A stretch of 64,000 nucleotides of DNA from Phialophora verrucosa (lineage: Eukaryota > Ascomycota > Eurotiomycetes > Chaetothyriales > Herpotrichiellaceae): assembly GCA_002099365.1 (NCBI GenBank), contig MSED01000015.1, positions 744,001 to 808,000 on the forward strand, written 5' to 3'. The position numbers and the translations under genes were made by a program. Every line of letters starts with the position of its first letter. Position 1 is the stretch's first letter. Positions 43,745 through 55,100 of this stretch are shown one piece after another. Under the pieces are notes generated by a model, which was given only the letters and a program-made list of their open reading frames with translations, was not told the DNA's origin and did no database searches.

Positions 43745-44288
43745 GGCTTTGGTAACGCGCGTTGACAGAGGCAAGAGAATCCCTAGAACGATTGAAGAGA
43801 AGCACGAACACGACTACAGGACATCAAACCCATCGCCATCTGCAGACTCGTGAAGATATGTGAAAGAATGAAGGACTCTTGCAATTGCACTGCATCACTG
43901 GGCAAAAGCAACCTGCGTCGAATACGCGACAAAAGTTCACGGCCGCGATGCCCCACAGTGACCGTTTGGGGAAGGTTGGGCGACAGCTCAGCACGTGCCG
44001 AAACATAAAACAGCCCCGAAGAACCATTGCGTGCCTCCTCTGCCCCTGAAAAGCAGCTAGTCCTCTCCTTAATCGGGTCTCTTCAGCTCTTTCCTGCAGA
44101 GATTCTTTTTCTCCCTGGTTAATTTGTTGTACACATCGATAGGCTCGACTCAAGTCAAATCCCATCTCTTGTTTGCTATGAGTTACGCGAACATCGCTGT
44201 CCATACTCGAGTTTGGTCTTCTTTCGTCATGAACTGGTGCATTGTTCATCACCGAAGCCAATGTTAGCGATCAAGATGGCAATAGCCT
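43745..44288. other. Intergenic region
   Basis: 544 bases between two minus-strand genes; the minus-strand frame 43824-44261 starts at TTG and lacks features. Confidence 0.4.
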
Positions 44289-45302
44289 TCAAATATGCAG
44301 GCCCCCATCTCCGGTGTGTCTGGTGGTCTCAACGCCAGCACCCTCTTGAATTGCTTCGAGAAGTTTCGGAGACAAGTTCTGACCGTTGCTTTCTTCGACC
44401 TCGCCGAGCAAGTTCTGGAAGAAATCTTGCCGCAACACCTTCATCAGGATGTCTTCTTTGTCGATCATGTTTGAGGATGCGTATAGAAGGATCCCCCCGA
44501 TGGGCTCGTTCCCAACAGTTTGACTCATGAACTGGCTCTCGATCTGAGGCAATGAAGATGTTGTTACAGCACTCCAGTCGTAGCGCGCGACCCTGACAAT
44601 GAAGTCGAATAGCCTTGCCTGAGATATCGTGACGAGCTGTATGCCTTTCTTTGTCTTCAAATCTCGCTTCGACTTCAAAAACGACGTCCATTCGTACAAA
44701 ATCACATACACCTCAGGATCGTGAAACACCCTCCGCCATAGCAGGCCGTGACCTTGTGCCTCGGCCAAGCTGCGACCGGCGGACAGTACTGTTGTGCTGT
44801 TCGGACTGTCGACAGCCAGTAGAGCTTCAATGACGTCCAACGAGCGCTCTGCCACCTCGGTGTTTTCGGTAGACAGCCACGTTGTGAACTGACATTGGAC
44901 GAGACTTGAACTGGTCGCGACAAATGATGCTCCGCTCGGTGAATCTGCAGCTTTGCGAAGATATGCCAAGCAGAGCAATTGTATGGGAACTGAGGGTGAG
45001 GTCAGGCCCTCTTCGAGTTTTTCTGCCGAGATGGTTGTCTTGAGCTCGTCGAAGGGAAGAAGTGAAACGACACGCTCCAGCAGCCGCGTAAGAGGTCGCG
45101 GGTCTTGTCGAAGTGTCTGTAGTAGATTCTCACCAGTGCTCAGGACTTTCCACAGAAGGTCTTTTGGTGAATTGAATGTAAGATTTCTGTCTGCTCGCCT
45201 CAGAAGTTCTTCGTCTAGTGGCGAGCCCTGAGCCTCGACAGCGGCGAGATGCGCGAAGACTCCAGAGAATAACGTGTCCGTATCCTCAACCAAGGCATCC
45301 AT
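44289..45302 (-). CDS. Helical-repeat protein, possible Hsm3/PSMD5-type proteasome chaperone
   Basis: A single exon of 337 residues starting MDALVEDTDTLFSGVF. The sequence is almost wholly alpha-helical in ARM/HEAT fashion, with blocks such as RLLERVVSLLPFDELKTTI, SVPIQLLCLAYLRKAADSP, VAERSLDVIEALLAVDSP, HGLLWRRVFHDPEVYVIL and RLFDFIVRVARYDWSAV. The LLPFDELKT and LLWRRVF patterns recall fungal proteins annotated as Hsm3, the yeast chaperone (PSMD5/S5b in animals) that helps assemble the proteasome base, but it is shorter than yeast Hsm3 (about 480 residues). The family call is a moderate-confidence inference; the gene itself is solid. Its start lies 292 bases from the divergent CSN6 gene. Confidence 0.75.
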   Translation of the reverse strand: MDALVEDTDTLFSGVFAHLAAVEAQGSPLDEELLRRADRNLTFNSPKDLLWKVLSTGENLLQTLRQDPRPLTRLLERVVSLLPFDELKTTISAEKLEEGLTSPSVPIQLLCLAYLRKAADSPSGASFVATSSSLVQCQFTTWLSTENTEVAERSLDVIEALLAVDSPNSTTVLSAGRSLAEAQGHGLLWRRVFHDPEVYVILYEWTSFLKSKRDLKTKKGIQLVTISQARLFDFIVRVARYDWSAVTTSSLPQIESQFMSQTVGNEPIGGILLYASSNMIDKEDILMKVLRQDFFQNLLGEVEESNGQNLSPKLLEAIQEGAGVETTRHTGDGGLHI

Positions 45303-45594
45303 GTTGAGAATGTGTATTCAAGTACTTTGTGACAACAGTCCCAAGGACATTGTAGAGTTTTTGACCCAGGGCTAAGTGAGGGCGAGGGTTACGAATGTTT
45401 TTGGTGGCCTTCTGTTCGCCTCGCTATTTACCCCACTAAACTACAAGCTCGTTCGACTCGCGATTGCTTTCCCCAGCTTCTCTGAAGTTTATCATCTCCA
45501 ACTGACAAGGCTCCGCAGCATTCGTCTTGAAACCCGTTTCATCTCTGCATCAACGACCTCGACCTCCTGTCTCTTTGCCTCTGCCTTGACCGAC

Positions 45595-46987
45595 ATGATG
45601 GCGGAGCCTTCGACAAACCCCCTCATATCATCCAGACCCTCTGAGAGCGGCCTCACCGTGTCTCTACATCCTCTCGCCCTCCTCACAGTCTCCGATCAAG
45701 TCACCAGACACTCAGTGCGAAGGCAAAAAGGGCCTGTAGCTGGCGCACTTCTAGGGCAGCAAAGAGGCAGAGAAATCACAGTAGAACATGCCTTCCCCGT
45801 AGCGTTGGCGGGAGGACCAGATGGTCGGTGGCAGTTCAACTACGAGTGGATGGGGACGAGAATACAACAGTGTGAGTTTCGTCGGAACCCTGCCTGCCGA
45901 CCGTTGTTCCTGACGTGTGCCAGACAAGGACGTCCACAAAGCACCGGCGCTCGAGTTCGTGGGCTGGTTTGCCCTCTGCCCGTCTGACGGCCCTCTCCCA
46001 GAATTCGTGTCTCTCCAGAAACAAGCCATCACCTTCTACAGCGACAATGCGATCCTGCTCGCCTTGCACCCCGAACTTATTAGCTTCGGCGCCGCTACAG
46101 GCAGCAAATTACCCATCACCGTCTATGAGAGTGTCACAGATGCTGAACCCAAAGATGAAGGGTCGATGCAAGTGGACGGCCACGAGACATCCGTCATCAA
46201 GTTCCGCTCATTACCCTACTCGATCGACACGGACGAGACGGAGATGATCGCGATTGACTACGTTGCCAAGGGAGCAGGCAGTGCAGCGGCCATCGACGAC
46301 ACGCCCATTGCGGTCCAGCCAGCCGAGGCCCCTCCGGCAGACAAGAAGGGCAAGAAGCGTGCAGAACCTAGCCCCGAGTCCGCAGAGACGAAGCCGACCA
46401 ACGGCGTGGAGGAATCACTCAAGTCGCTCACACCGGAAGAAGAAGATCAGATTGCTGGGATAACGACCCGGCTCAACAGCGTCAAGATGCTCCAATCCCG
46501 CCTAGCCCTTATCCGAACATTCGTACAGTCCCTTCCCCCGTCACACCTCTCAAGCCCGCCCTCCATGGAATCTGCATTACCGGACCCAGCTCACCTACCT
46601 CACCTCCGCAACATTCAAGCCCTCCTCACGCGCCTGTCCCTGCTCACGCCGCCCAGCGATGGCCCGCCCGCCTCCACCAAGAACACGCTCGCATCCGCCT
46701 CCCTATCGCAATCAAACGACGTCTCCCTTGCCTCCATCCTCTCCCTCCTCAGTCAGGACGTCCAGTCTCTCAGCGAACTAGGCCGTAAATTCTCCACCGT
46801 GGAATCCAACAAAACCGGTTCAAAAGGCAAGCACTCACAGCAGCCAGGCGCTGGGGCGAAAGGCGCCGCAGGTGCTGGAGGCGGAATGGGCAATGCAGGA
46901 GGTAGCTTCTCGGGCCTGGGTAACGGTGATGGCGGATTTGGCGGGACTGGGTCCCAAGCCTTGAATACCGCCGACCCGCTGATTTAG
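45595..46987 (+). CDS. CSN6: COP9 signalosome subunit 6 (MPN-domain protein)
   Basis: Exons 45595-45871 and 45924-46987 (52-nt intron) encode 446 residues; a second ATG directly follows the first. The COP9 signalosome removes NEDD8 from cullins and in fungi controls development and secondary metabolism; CSN6 is one of its two MPN subunits. The MPN domain starts SGLTVSLHPLALLTVSD, with GPVAGALLGQQRGREITVEH and, across the splice, TRIQQ-YKDVHKAP and FVGWFALCPSDGPLPEF. It lacks the JAMM metal site (no HxH and following Asp), as expected of the non-catalytic CSN6. The C-terminal half has a Lys/Glu/Pro linker, two helices (SRLALIRTFVQSLPP; LASILSLLSQDVQSL) and a Gly-rich tail. The eIF3f/Rpn8 paralogues fit less well. 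Confidence 0.9.
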
Positions 46988-48208
46988 TAGATCATTTGGC
47001 TTCGACGGATGAAAAGCAGAATTTCTGGACCAGCTTGGTCAGCACGCTGTGGAAAGCATATACGGAGTACATACCACGACAGCAGCGCGAGTGACCGTGG
47101 ATCCTCTCCCGCGCGCCTCCGATTCGCATTCCGACATGAGGGATCATTCGCGGAGAGACCAGTCGTCTCGAACCGCCACGTCTCCCCCCTGCAGGCATTG
47201 CCCGGCCATCACACCCAGCGGACTATACCTTACGTTCCGGCTCGCTCTGTCGTCGCCGATATTGCTGGCTCCTAGAATGAGCACTGATGGTCGATCTCGC
47301 GACCCACTACGCGTGGACACATTGTTGCGGAACCATCACAATAACTAGTACGGATCCCGGGCACCAGCGCGAGCACTAGCTGAGATGAGATGAGATGAGA
47401 CGAGAAGTGATTACGCATGATGAATATGTTCATGAGAGCGGGACCTCTTCACGGCGCAGCAGCGGCATAGCGAGGGCGTTGGGAGGACCACATTGGCATG
47501 GCCAAGAATGGCCGCGATCCCGGTGTCGAATTTGGACCTGGAACAGGCAGAAAATCATGTCACAATCTGAGAAAAGACATTGAATGCTGCCCTTCTCTGC
47601 TACAGGACAACTAATGCTTACGTTGAACTCCGTGAGGGATCTGGTGAAGTGGAGTCTGCATACGACGCAAGTTCACCGAAGCTTGACAACAGCGAGGCCC
47701 ATGTGTTAAGTTGGAGCATCAATCGACGGCATGCATATCATTATTGCGCATATCTCTGCCTCGAGGGCAATGCTCGTGTGTTTCGCAAAGACGTCGCATA
47801 CTCTCGTCCTCAAGCACTAAGCTCTCAATATTCTCAGTTGTGTATGCCTCCCCACATGAGCCGACACCACTTCATACCGCATGTAAATTCAGAAAACCAC
47901 CGACAGTAGTGACATGAATATCATTCCCCGAGAAAGGAGTGCGAGGCAGGTGCAACCTCAAGCTTTGCTAATTGTTATCATTAGAGAAAAGGTCGTCAAA
48001 ATACAGCCCGGAACATTTCGCGAAAGGTAGATAGATGGTGAGGTACTTTTGTCGGGTAATGTTGTCCTCCTCGACAACGAAGGAGCGATTGTGATATTCC
48101 TGTGCCCATGTCCTGAACGCCTACGCTGCTGGTGTCGTAAAGAGTGTGAAAATGAAAGAGTATCGCATGATTCTGAGCGGAAGAGTGCTTTACGCTCGGC
48201 TCGGAGAT
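46988..48208. other. Convergent intergenic region
   Basis: 1.2 kb between CSN6 (+) and the gene at 48209 (-). A short GATGA-type tandem repeat lies near 47384-47402. No gene is supported. Confidence 0.45.
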
Positions 48209-49274
48209 TTAGGTGACCAGAACGTCTGTCGGTCGTTGCCTCCTGTGGAAAAGAGTCGGGATCCTGAATTTCTTTTTGGGGGGCTCCTGAGCCGCCATTT
48301 GATTTGTGGAATCATACGGATATGGTGTTTTGGGAGCCTCGATCGACGGCAGAGCGGGCATCGGAGGTGTCGAGCTGGTCGAAAAACTCCTGCCTTCAGC
48401 GGTCATGCTTTTCTTCTTGCGGATACTCTTCATCAGCCTACTTATGTGGGGCTGTTTCTGGTCTTCGACGGGCGCCGACTCCGGTGGAGGCGGAGGTAGA
48501 CTTTTGTTCAGATCAGGAGCTGAAAATCTGACCGGCCGTGACTGCTCCATGGACTTGGTACTGCCACTTTGCGGTCGTGATAATCCGTCGGTGATGAGCC
48601 GGAGAGTCTTTTTGAGGGCTTCTGCTTCGGCTGAGTGCTTGTGTGCTTCAAGCGACCGCACGCCGGTTGAAGTCGTCCGGCTATTTGTCATGTTATTTGA
48701 GTCGTTGCGAAGGTTACTACCGGGTTTCTTGGCACCCGTGATGGACTTCCGTGCGGCGTCAGAGAAGCGTCGAGCTGTTTCGCCCGGCGTGATACCAGCA
48801 CTTGTCAGAGGCGTCGAATAGTCGGTGGCACTGATGGTGTCGCGATGGGAACCCTCTGAGGGTGTCGCCGAGTCACCTGGTGCGTCGAGGAATTGGTGTG
48901 TCACACTGGCCATAGGCTCGCAGTTCTGTACTGGGTCTGGTTTCCGCTCTTGTTTCGCATTCGTTTGCTGTATTGCCTTCTTTCCTTCTTGAATCTGGGC
49001 AGCGATGTATTTGAGAGGGTCGTCCGACATGTCGTCTGAGTGTGGCACGTTTGCCAATACTAGAGCGCACACTCGCTTCAACTCCCCCTCCTCTTGTGCG
49101 CTAAGTTCTTGCCGGGTGATGATGGGTGAGCTTGGAATGAAGTGCGGGTCATCGTCGTCTCCTCTGTACTTTTTGGGGATTACAGACTGGGGAGAAGTCA
49201 GCTCAGACCACAATACGCAGCAGCGATAATGGTCATACCGAAGGGTTCGTCTGCAGCCCAAGTTTGTCGCTCAT
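48209..49274 (-). CDS. Hypothetical protein, largely disordered
   Basis: Exon 1 is 49239-49274 and exon 2 is 48209-49186 (52-nt intron), giving 337 residues. The first exon encodes only MSDKLGLQTNPS; the join continues with SVIPKKYRGDDDDPHFIPSS. A short helical, conserved-looking unit follows (LSAQEEGELKRVCALVLANV, then DPLKYIAAQIQEGKKAIQQ), after which the protein is Ser/Thr/Pro/Lys-rich and probably disordered, ending KKKFRIPTLFHRRQRP. It is not recognised. The spliced start was chosen because the long frame itself lacks an ATG near its beginning and good GT..CAG signals supply one. Confidence 0.72.
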
Positions 49275-52091
49275 GGTGTGTAGAGCCTATATCAAAAGAT
49301 AGAGACTGTTGAAGCAGCAGTGAAAATGTATAGCGATTTGTTTGAATCGCTAGGCAGGCCGATGTGAGGTTCACGTGAGCCTCTTCCGCAACATGTCGCA
49401 GGCAGGAAGTGAATCTTGAATTTGTATTGTCCTCCAGTGACTGGCCGGTCTATTGTCTTCCAGACGATTGATCGACCCGTGACAGAAATTTCCGTGAATG
49501 GTAGCACCAGGATAGACACCTGATGTATCGAGCCGAAAAGAAGATAGGTCAGGTACAGCAAGAATCAACTCAACGCGAACAGGAGACAGCGACGCCTCGA
49601 AGATTGTGATATTATTATTATGCCGGCCGATGTAGCCATTACGATCAGCAGCGTGCTGGCAGTAGTCAGCGCGAGGTTTCAGCTTCGAGCTGACCTCGTG
49701 AAGGCGATATCTGTGAGTGGGCCATTGGATATAACTCAGCAAGGGGTCCAAGGCCGGCCATCCTGCCATCCACGCAGTGGCTTGTCTGACCAGTGGGATG
49801 TGAGGTTAGCATCTGCCCTATCTGATCCCACACCTGGCACCAAGGACCGTGAAAGACCATAAGCGAGGATGCAACTTCGGGTGATATAAAAAAAGCGTCA
49901 AGTCGAGAGCGCAGCTAAAGGCAATGATTGGCGGCGCAAATTGACAGAGATTGGAAACAGAGAGAAAGAGGGAAAGAGCCATCGTGGAAAAGACCAAGCG
50001 AGGCCAGTGCCGGCAAGGGGGCCCCTAGCCGGGGCAAAAGGGGAAAGACCCAGGAACAAGGTCGGGGCCCGCGAATCACGGAGGCGCATCTACGGATTGG
50101 CTCCTTGGCTGCCATCGACCTCATTTGGGTCCGCCCGTCAACGCCGCACACGGGACGTATCTGCCGCTCGTCCAGCCTGTACCGAGTAGGTCTGCAACGG
50201 GCCTCGAAAGTCATCCTATCCAGCGCGTGCCCAGTCTCGAATCCTCCTCAAGGCTCGTGTTATCCATGCATGCATCCGACCAGGCGAGCGAGATAGCGGA
50301 GTCCAATCAGTGATTCGATCGTGAAGGCTGACCACCTTGGAGCCTACAGACTCGAACGACGCCCACCCTGTTGCTATGACATGATGCAATATCCTTCCAA
50401 ATGACCGGTCGCTTCACGTTGAAGACATCACCAGGTCCCCATGCCGTACTCTCAACTCCGCTCCCGTGCTGCATGCCACTTAAAATCTCCGAACAATGTT
50501 AATCTAACAAGAGATGCCAGGTCTGCTGTCGAATATCCAACTCGAGGTGAACATTTCTTGTCCTGCGGCCTGCGGCCATTATCGTAAACCAAAGATACGT
50601 CTCCGATCAGCCCCAAAATTCGTTCCAGGGATTTCTGAACTTTGGTGAGGACGAAGGTGTCAGCAATCGTCTTTGTCAGATTCGCCATCCTGCCGCGGCG
50701 ATCGCTGTAGTAAGATATTTGCCTGATGTGGACGCCTCGGACAAGACACTGCCGTTAACGGATGAGTCTTGCCACCAACATATAATTCGTGGTCACTTCG
50801 ATTGCGGAGCGTAGACTTCGAAGTACAACTTGCAATTTTGAACTGAGCCCCCAGTCCGATGACGGATCGCAGCATTACAGTACAGTGACTCTGGCAGAGT
50901 ACAACAGGTTGAATCACGGACCAAAACAAGCTCTACTGACGTGGAGAGACTATTGGCGACTGCCAGCCCATGCCTGCTAAGAAAATTCTATGTACTTGTA
51001 GTCATAGCGATCGGGTCATCGACAGGACATCATGCAGTATCCGCGGTCACAGATCTCGTCCACTTACCTGAGACACCAGCGAGTTTTATCTGGCCATTTC
51101 CAAAAGACATGAGTGGCAGCATTTCGATCCACAAGTTTATCAAAACCCTCCACCTGAGCGTGAGCACTCCCACTGTTTGTATTGAACATATACCTGCCGA
51201 GAACAACTGGGCTCATATTCTAGCTCGATGTTCCTCGAAACATCCTTGTCGGCGTGCCACAAGCCTGGACGCCGCACCAATTATTGCGTCAGTCGTTCCC
51301 GTGAGTGGGTGAATGTCAGCTATTGCAATATGACCTTCTGTTAGTAATTCTTCCTCAAACGTGCTTGGTATCCGCGTGTCGCGGCTGTTAGCCCGAGCCA
51401 TGGAGAGATCATTGCGCCTGATGTAGTTCCCCTGCGCTTCAATCTACGTTGATATGGTTGAGTTCTAGGCTCAAGACAAGCAGTCTTGCCGCGAGTCGAT
51501 ACACCGTTGCCATCCCAGCTATTGCCTGACTCCTTTCTGGTTCAGATGCCTTACCGACCGGGACGCAGAGGGTGCCAATCCAGAAAAGTTGATTGCTCTC
51601 CACAATCCGACGGCCAATACCCATGCTTCGCATTGTGCCCAGGGCTCTGGATCTCTACAAGGATCGCGAAGAATAGCCAGGACAGCACAAACGCGGCAAG
51701 ACCAGTGTTGGAAGCATCGGCATACTCGTGAGAGTTTTGTGGAAACCTGTGTCGTGCAGGTTGAAACCCTGTCGTTCAGGCCATGATTCCCAGGAGGGCT
51801 GTAAATGTAGACGTCTGCATTGTCCTAAGTGAGACCTCATTGCGAGCCCTCGATGAACTCCGGGGCAGTGGAATATGATCCATCAACCAAATATTTCTGA
51901 GCAAATGGTGAAGCGTAAGGGCGAACGAAATGGTTCACAGGGTTCGTAGCCCAGCCTTGCTGCGGAGACGAGGCTGACTTCCCCGCGAAATAAACCACAA
52001 TAATTTTGGTCGTTCAGTGTCGTTTGACACAGTCACTTTCTGCAGGCCATCTCCCGCTCAATCTAAAGCCGTCAAGCCCAATCCATGGACA
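49275..52091. other. Long intergenic region upstream of GCN1
   Basis: 2.8 kb with no intact gene. The plus-strand frame 50941-51312 has a segment that faintly resembles a retrotransposon RNase H tail (listed separately). Other frames (49620-49862, 49928-50296) show only random composition. The last few hundred bases are the GCN1 promoter and leader. Confidence 0.4.
50941..51312 (+). other. Possible decayed RNase H-like fragment
   Basis: This open frame begins at GTG. It contains SISIHKFIKTLHLSVSTP followed by VCIEHIPAENNWAHILARC. The second part resembles the E-H-I-P-G-E-x-N-x-x-A-D-x-L-S-R end of RNase H in LTR elements, with the Gly and Asp replaced. No reverse transcriptase, integrase or LTRs were seen around it, so it is at best an old remnant. 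Confidence 0.2.
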
Positions 52092-52180
52092 ATGGGCGAC
52101 AGCTCGGAACAGGGTATTCCAGACACTCTGGAGACCCAACTTATTGCGCTCAACAGCAGCTCCACCAACGTCCGTATTGA
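52085..52180 (+). promoter_or_regulatory. Upstream ORF overlapping the GCN1 start
   Basis: An ATG at 52085, seven bases before the GCN1 start and in another frame, opens 31 codons to a TGA at 52178-52180. It has T at -3, whereas the GCN1 ATG has A at -3 and G at +4, so GCN1 should be reached by leaky scanning. Presence in the mRNA is nearly certain given the distance, unless transcription starts within these bases. Confidence 0.5.
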
Positions 52181-55100
52181 GGCTTTGCGCAAACTGCAAC
52201 ACGGTATTCAAGCCGATGGTATGGCAACCGATCTGCGATCTACTAGTACAGCCTGACTGATTCCGCAGGTGATACCGTTCCGCCAGAGCCCACAATCGTC
52301 TTGCCTGCCCTGCTTGCTACGTATCCGCGATATCCAGATCGAAAGTCCCGCCGCGCGGTACAGTCATGCCTCCGAGCATATCTCACAACTTCAGACTCGG
52401 CCAGTGTTGTTTACTCTGCGATAACGAAGTTCCTGGGGCAAGAAAGTCAAAAGGCGGCTATAGCACCTGGAAGTGCGTTCGTCTTGCTTGAATGGTGCTG
52501 CATTGTTCAGCAGGAAATCCGACACAATGAAAAGTCGTTTGAACAGTTCTTCGGCAAGTTATGTGTAGCCGCAGCTCGTCTATTGGATAAGTGTGAAGAC
52601 AAGGTGGTCCGTGGTGGAGTCCAGGAGTCGGCTTTGACTATCGCCAGACGAGGCTTGCGCGATGTTTTCAAAACAGAACGAGGTGAAAAGGCACTGCAGC
52701 TGGCCCTCCAGGATGTGGCGAGCTCCGGTGATTCGAATGCCAGCCATGGGCCGTACCTGGGTGTCATTGCCGGTGTCAGCGCCCGAATCCCGGAGAGGAA
52801 ACAGCAGCTGCTCGGTTCCAAGAAGCACGTTCTGGATTTCTACCTCAAGTGCATCGTCGGATCCAAGACCGCAGTGCCATTTCATGAGTCAATGGGTTTG
52901 AAGGACTTCTTCCTCGACTTTGTCACTGCGCAAGACGTGGGCGAGGTCGTGATGCCTGCAATTGAGAAGTCGATCTTAAGGTCGCCTGAGGCGATCCTGC
53001 AAGGAACCATCGAGGCCTTGTCACAGTGTCTACCTACAAGTGTTGACATCTCGGGAGTTGTCGGTGCAAAACTGATGAAACCACTCTTATCAGCCATGAA
53101 CTCCACTAACGCTATTATCCGCGATGGTGCAGGAAAAGCTCTGTCCGCACTTGTAGGCAGAGGTGGCTCAGTAGACTCTCTACAAAAGATTGCGGGAGAA
53201 CTCGGAGCGGCGATCAAGACTTCCAAGGCAGGAAGCTTTGAACTGCGCGGCATCCTCGCTGATGTTCTGCTGAAGATAGCGCCAGAAACGAAGACGTCGG
53301 CGGCCATCGCGCAGTGCATCGTACCTGCTGGGTCCAAGGAAGCTAACGAGGGAGCTCTGAGAAAAGAGCTGGCTGCACTTGCTCCCCACCTGCAACTCCT
53401 TGTTGCCTCGTCGGCCCTTGACAAATCTCTTTCGGACCCAGTACTGAAAGGGTGCGCAGACAAAAGACTACCTTTCCGCAAACTATGGGTTCTGTGTCTT
53501 GCAACTGTGCTCAAACACCTGAGCGCTGTCTCTGCCCAACCGTCATCACGGGATTTTGTCAAGGCAGCCTTGAAAGTGCTGAGGGATGTACATGACGAGG
53601 TTGCGTCTAACCCACTCCCAGCGACTCAGAATGGCTATGTTGCCGCGGGTTTCGGTCTTCCCGGTCTTCTTGACGCACCGATCCTCACAGCAGAGGAGTA
53701 CAAATCCAAGTCTTACGACGATCTCAGAACCCAATCCCTTGCTACGCAGCCTAGGCTATCATTCATACTCAATCCAAAGGTCTATACCAGGCTCACAGCA
53801 GCGGAAGATTGCCATTGGGCGCTGTACGCGTTGACAAACCTGGCCGCTAGTCTTGAGGGAGCGTCAAAGGAAACGAAGACAGCGTGGGCGACGGCCGTCT
53901 TACACCTGATGCTCACTCCGGAGGTCGATTCTACAATACGGAAGGAGACTGGAGTTGCATTGTCACACGCCTATACGGAGCATCCCGCTTCGGTCGGCGA
54001 AAGTATAGTACTTGGTATCTGGGACGTGCTTCGAAGCCGTGCAAAGGAGCTTGCCGGAGATGCCGAGCACTCCTTGAATGATAACCGCCTGCTGCAGGCG
54101 GTGAAATGCATGAGCTACTCGAAGGATAAGCTAGGATCCATCCCTTCGGAGACGGCATTCGAGATTCTGAAGAACCAGGCGGTCGCTACGATAGCGCTGT
54201 TGCGACCCGAGCTGATTGCTAATGCCGACTGGATCTCGACCTGTCTCGCCACAGGCGTTGATCCTGGGGAACTTGCAGCAGAGCGGCAGGATTCGCTTTT
54301 CAAGGAGATCCTAGCACAATTCGAACCTGGCAAAATGGCGCCATTGGATATCTTTGAAGTTGCAGCTTGTAATGCCGCGGCTACTTTGGCCTTTGTGGCA
54401 CCAGAAACTTCGACACCAGCATTGATCCACCAGTTCCAGAGTGACTTGGACTCTGCCCAGCTGGATGGTGTGGGCCCAACCGAGGCCCTGATCGCTCGCG
54501 CCGCTGAAGGTACCCTAGTCGTGGATGTTCTCGGTTCGCAAACGAATGGCATTTTAGAGAACAAGAACCAGAAAGACTATGACACCCTCAAATGGGAGGA
54601 AGAAATGCGTGCGCAGTTGGCGAAGAAGAAGGGGGCCGCTCAGAAGAAGTTGACCCCGGACCAGCAAGTAAAAGTCGACGCTCAGCTTGCGCACGAAACT
54701 GAAACCCGAGCAAGAGTCAAATATCTATCAAGCAAGCTAAGAAGAGGTGCAAAATTCATCGAGGGGCTCGCTCGAGGCCCACCAACAGACCCTGGGACAT
54801 GGATGTCTCCAGCTATTACCGCATTGACGCAAGCTCTTAAAGAGGGGGCGGCACTGATCGTCGATGATGAGATTGTTTCGTCGTATCTGGCTTGCTCGGA
54901 CAAGATCTCGGATCGGCTTGGCAACATGCGTCCTTTTGTCGGCGTTGCCGCTCTGAGGTCTCAGGGGAATGCAAACATTCCGGAACATCTTTCTGTAGAG
55001 CCTTTGGCGGAGCTCGGGACCAGAGTGCTCTACCGACTGAGGTTCGCTGCTGAGCAACGTCCTTTCGATACCGCAACTACCGCCTACGCTCTTCCTCTCA

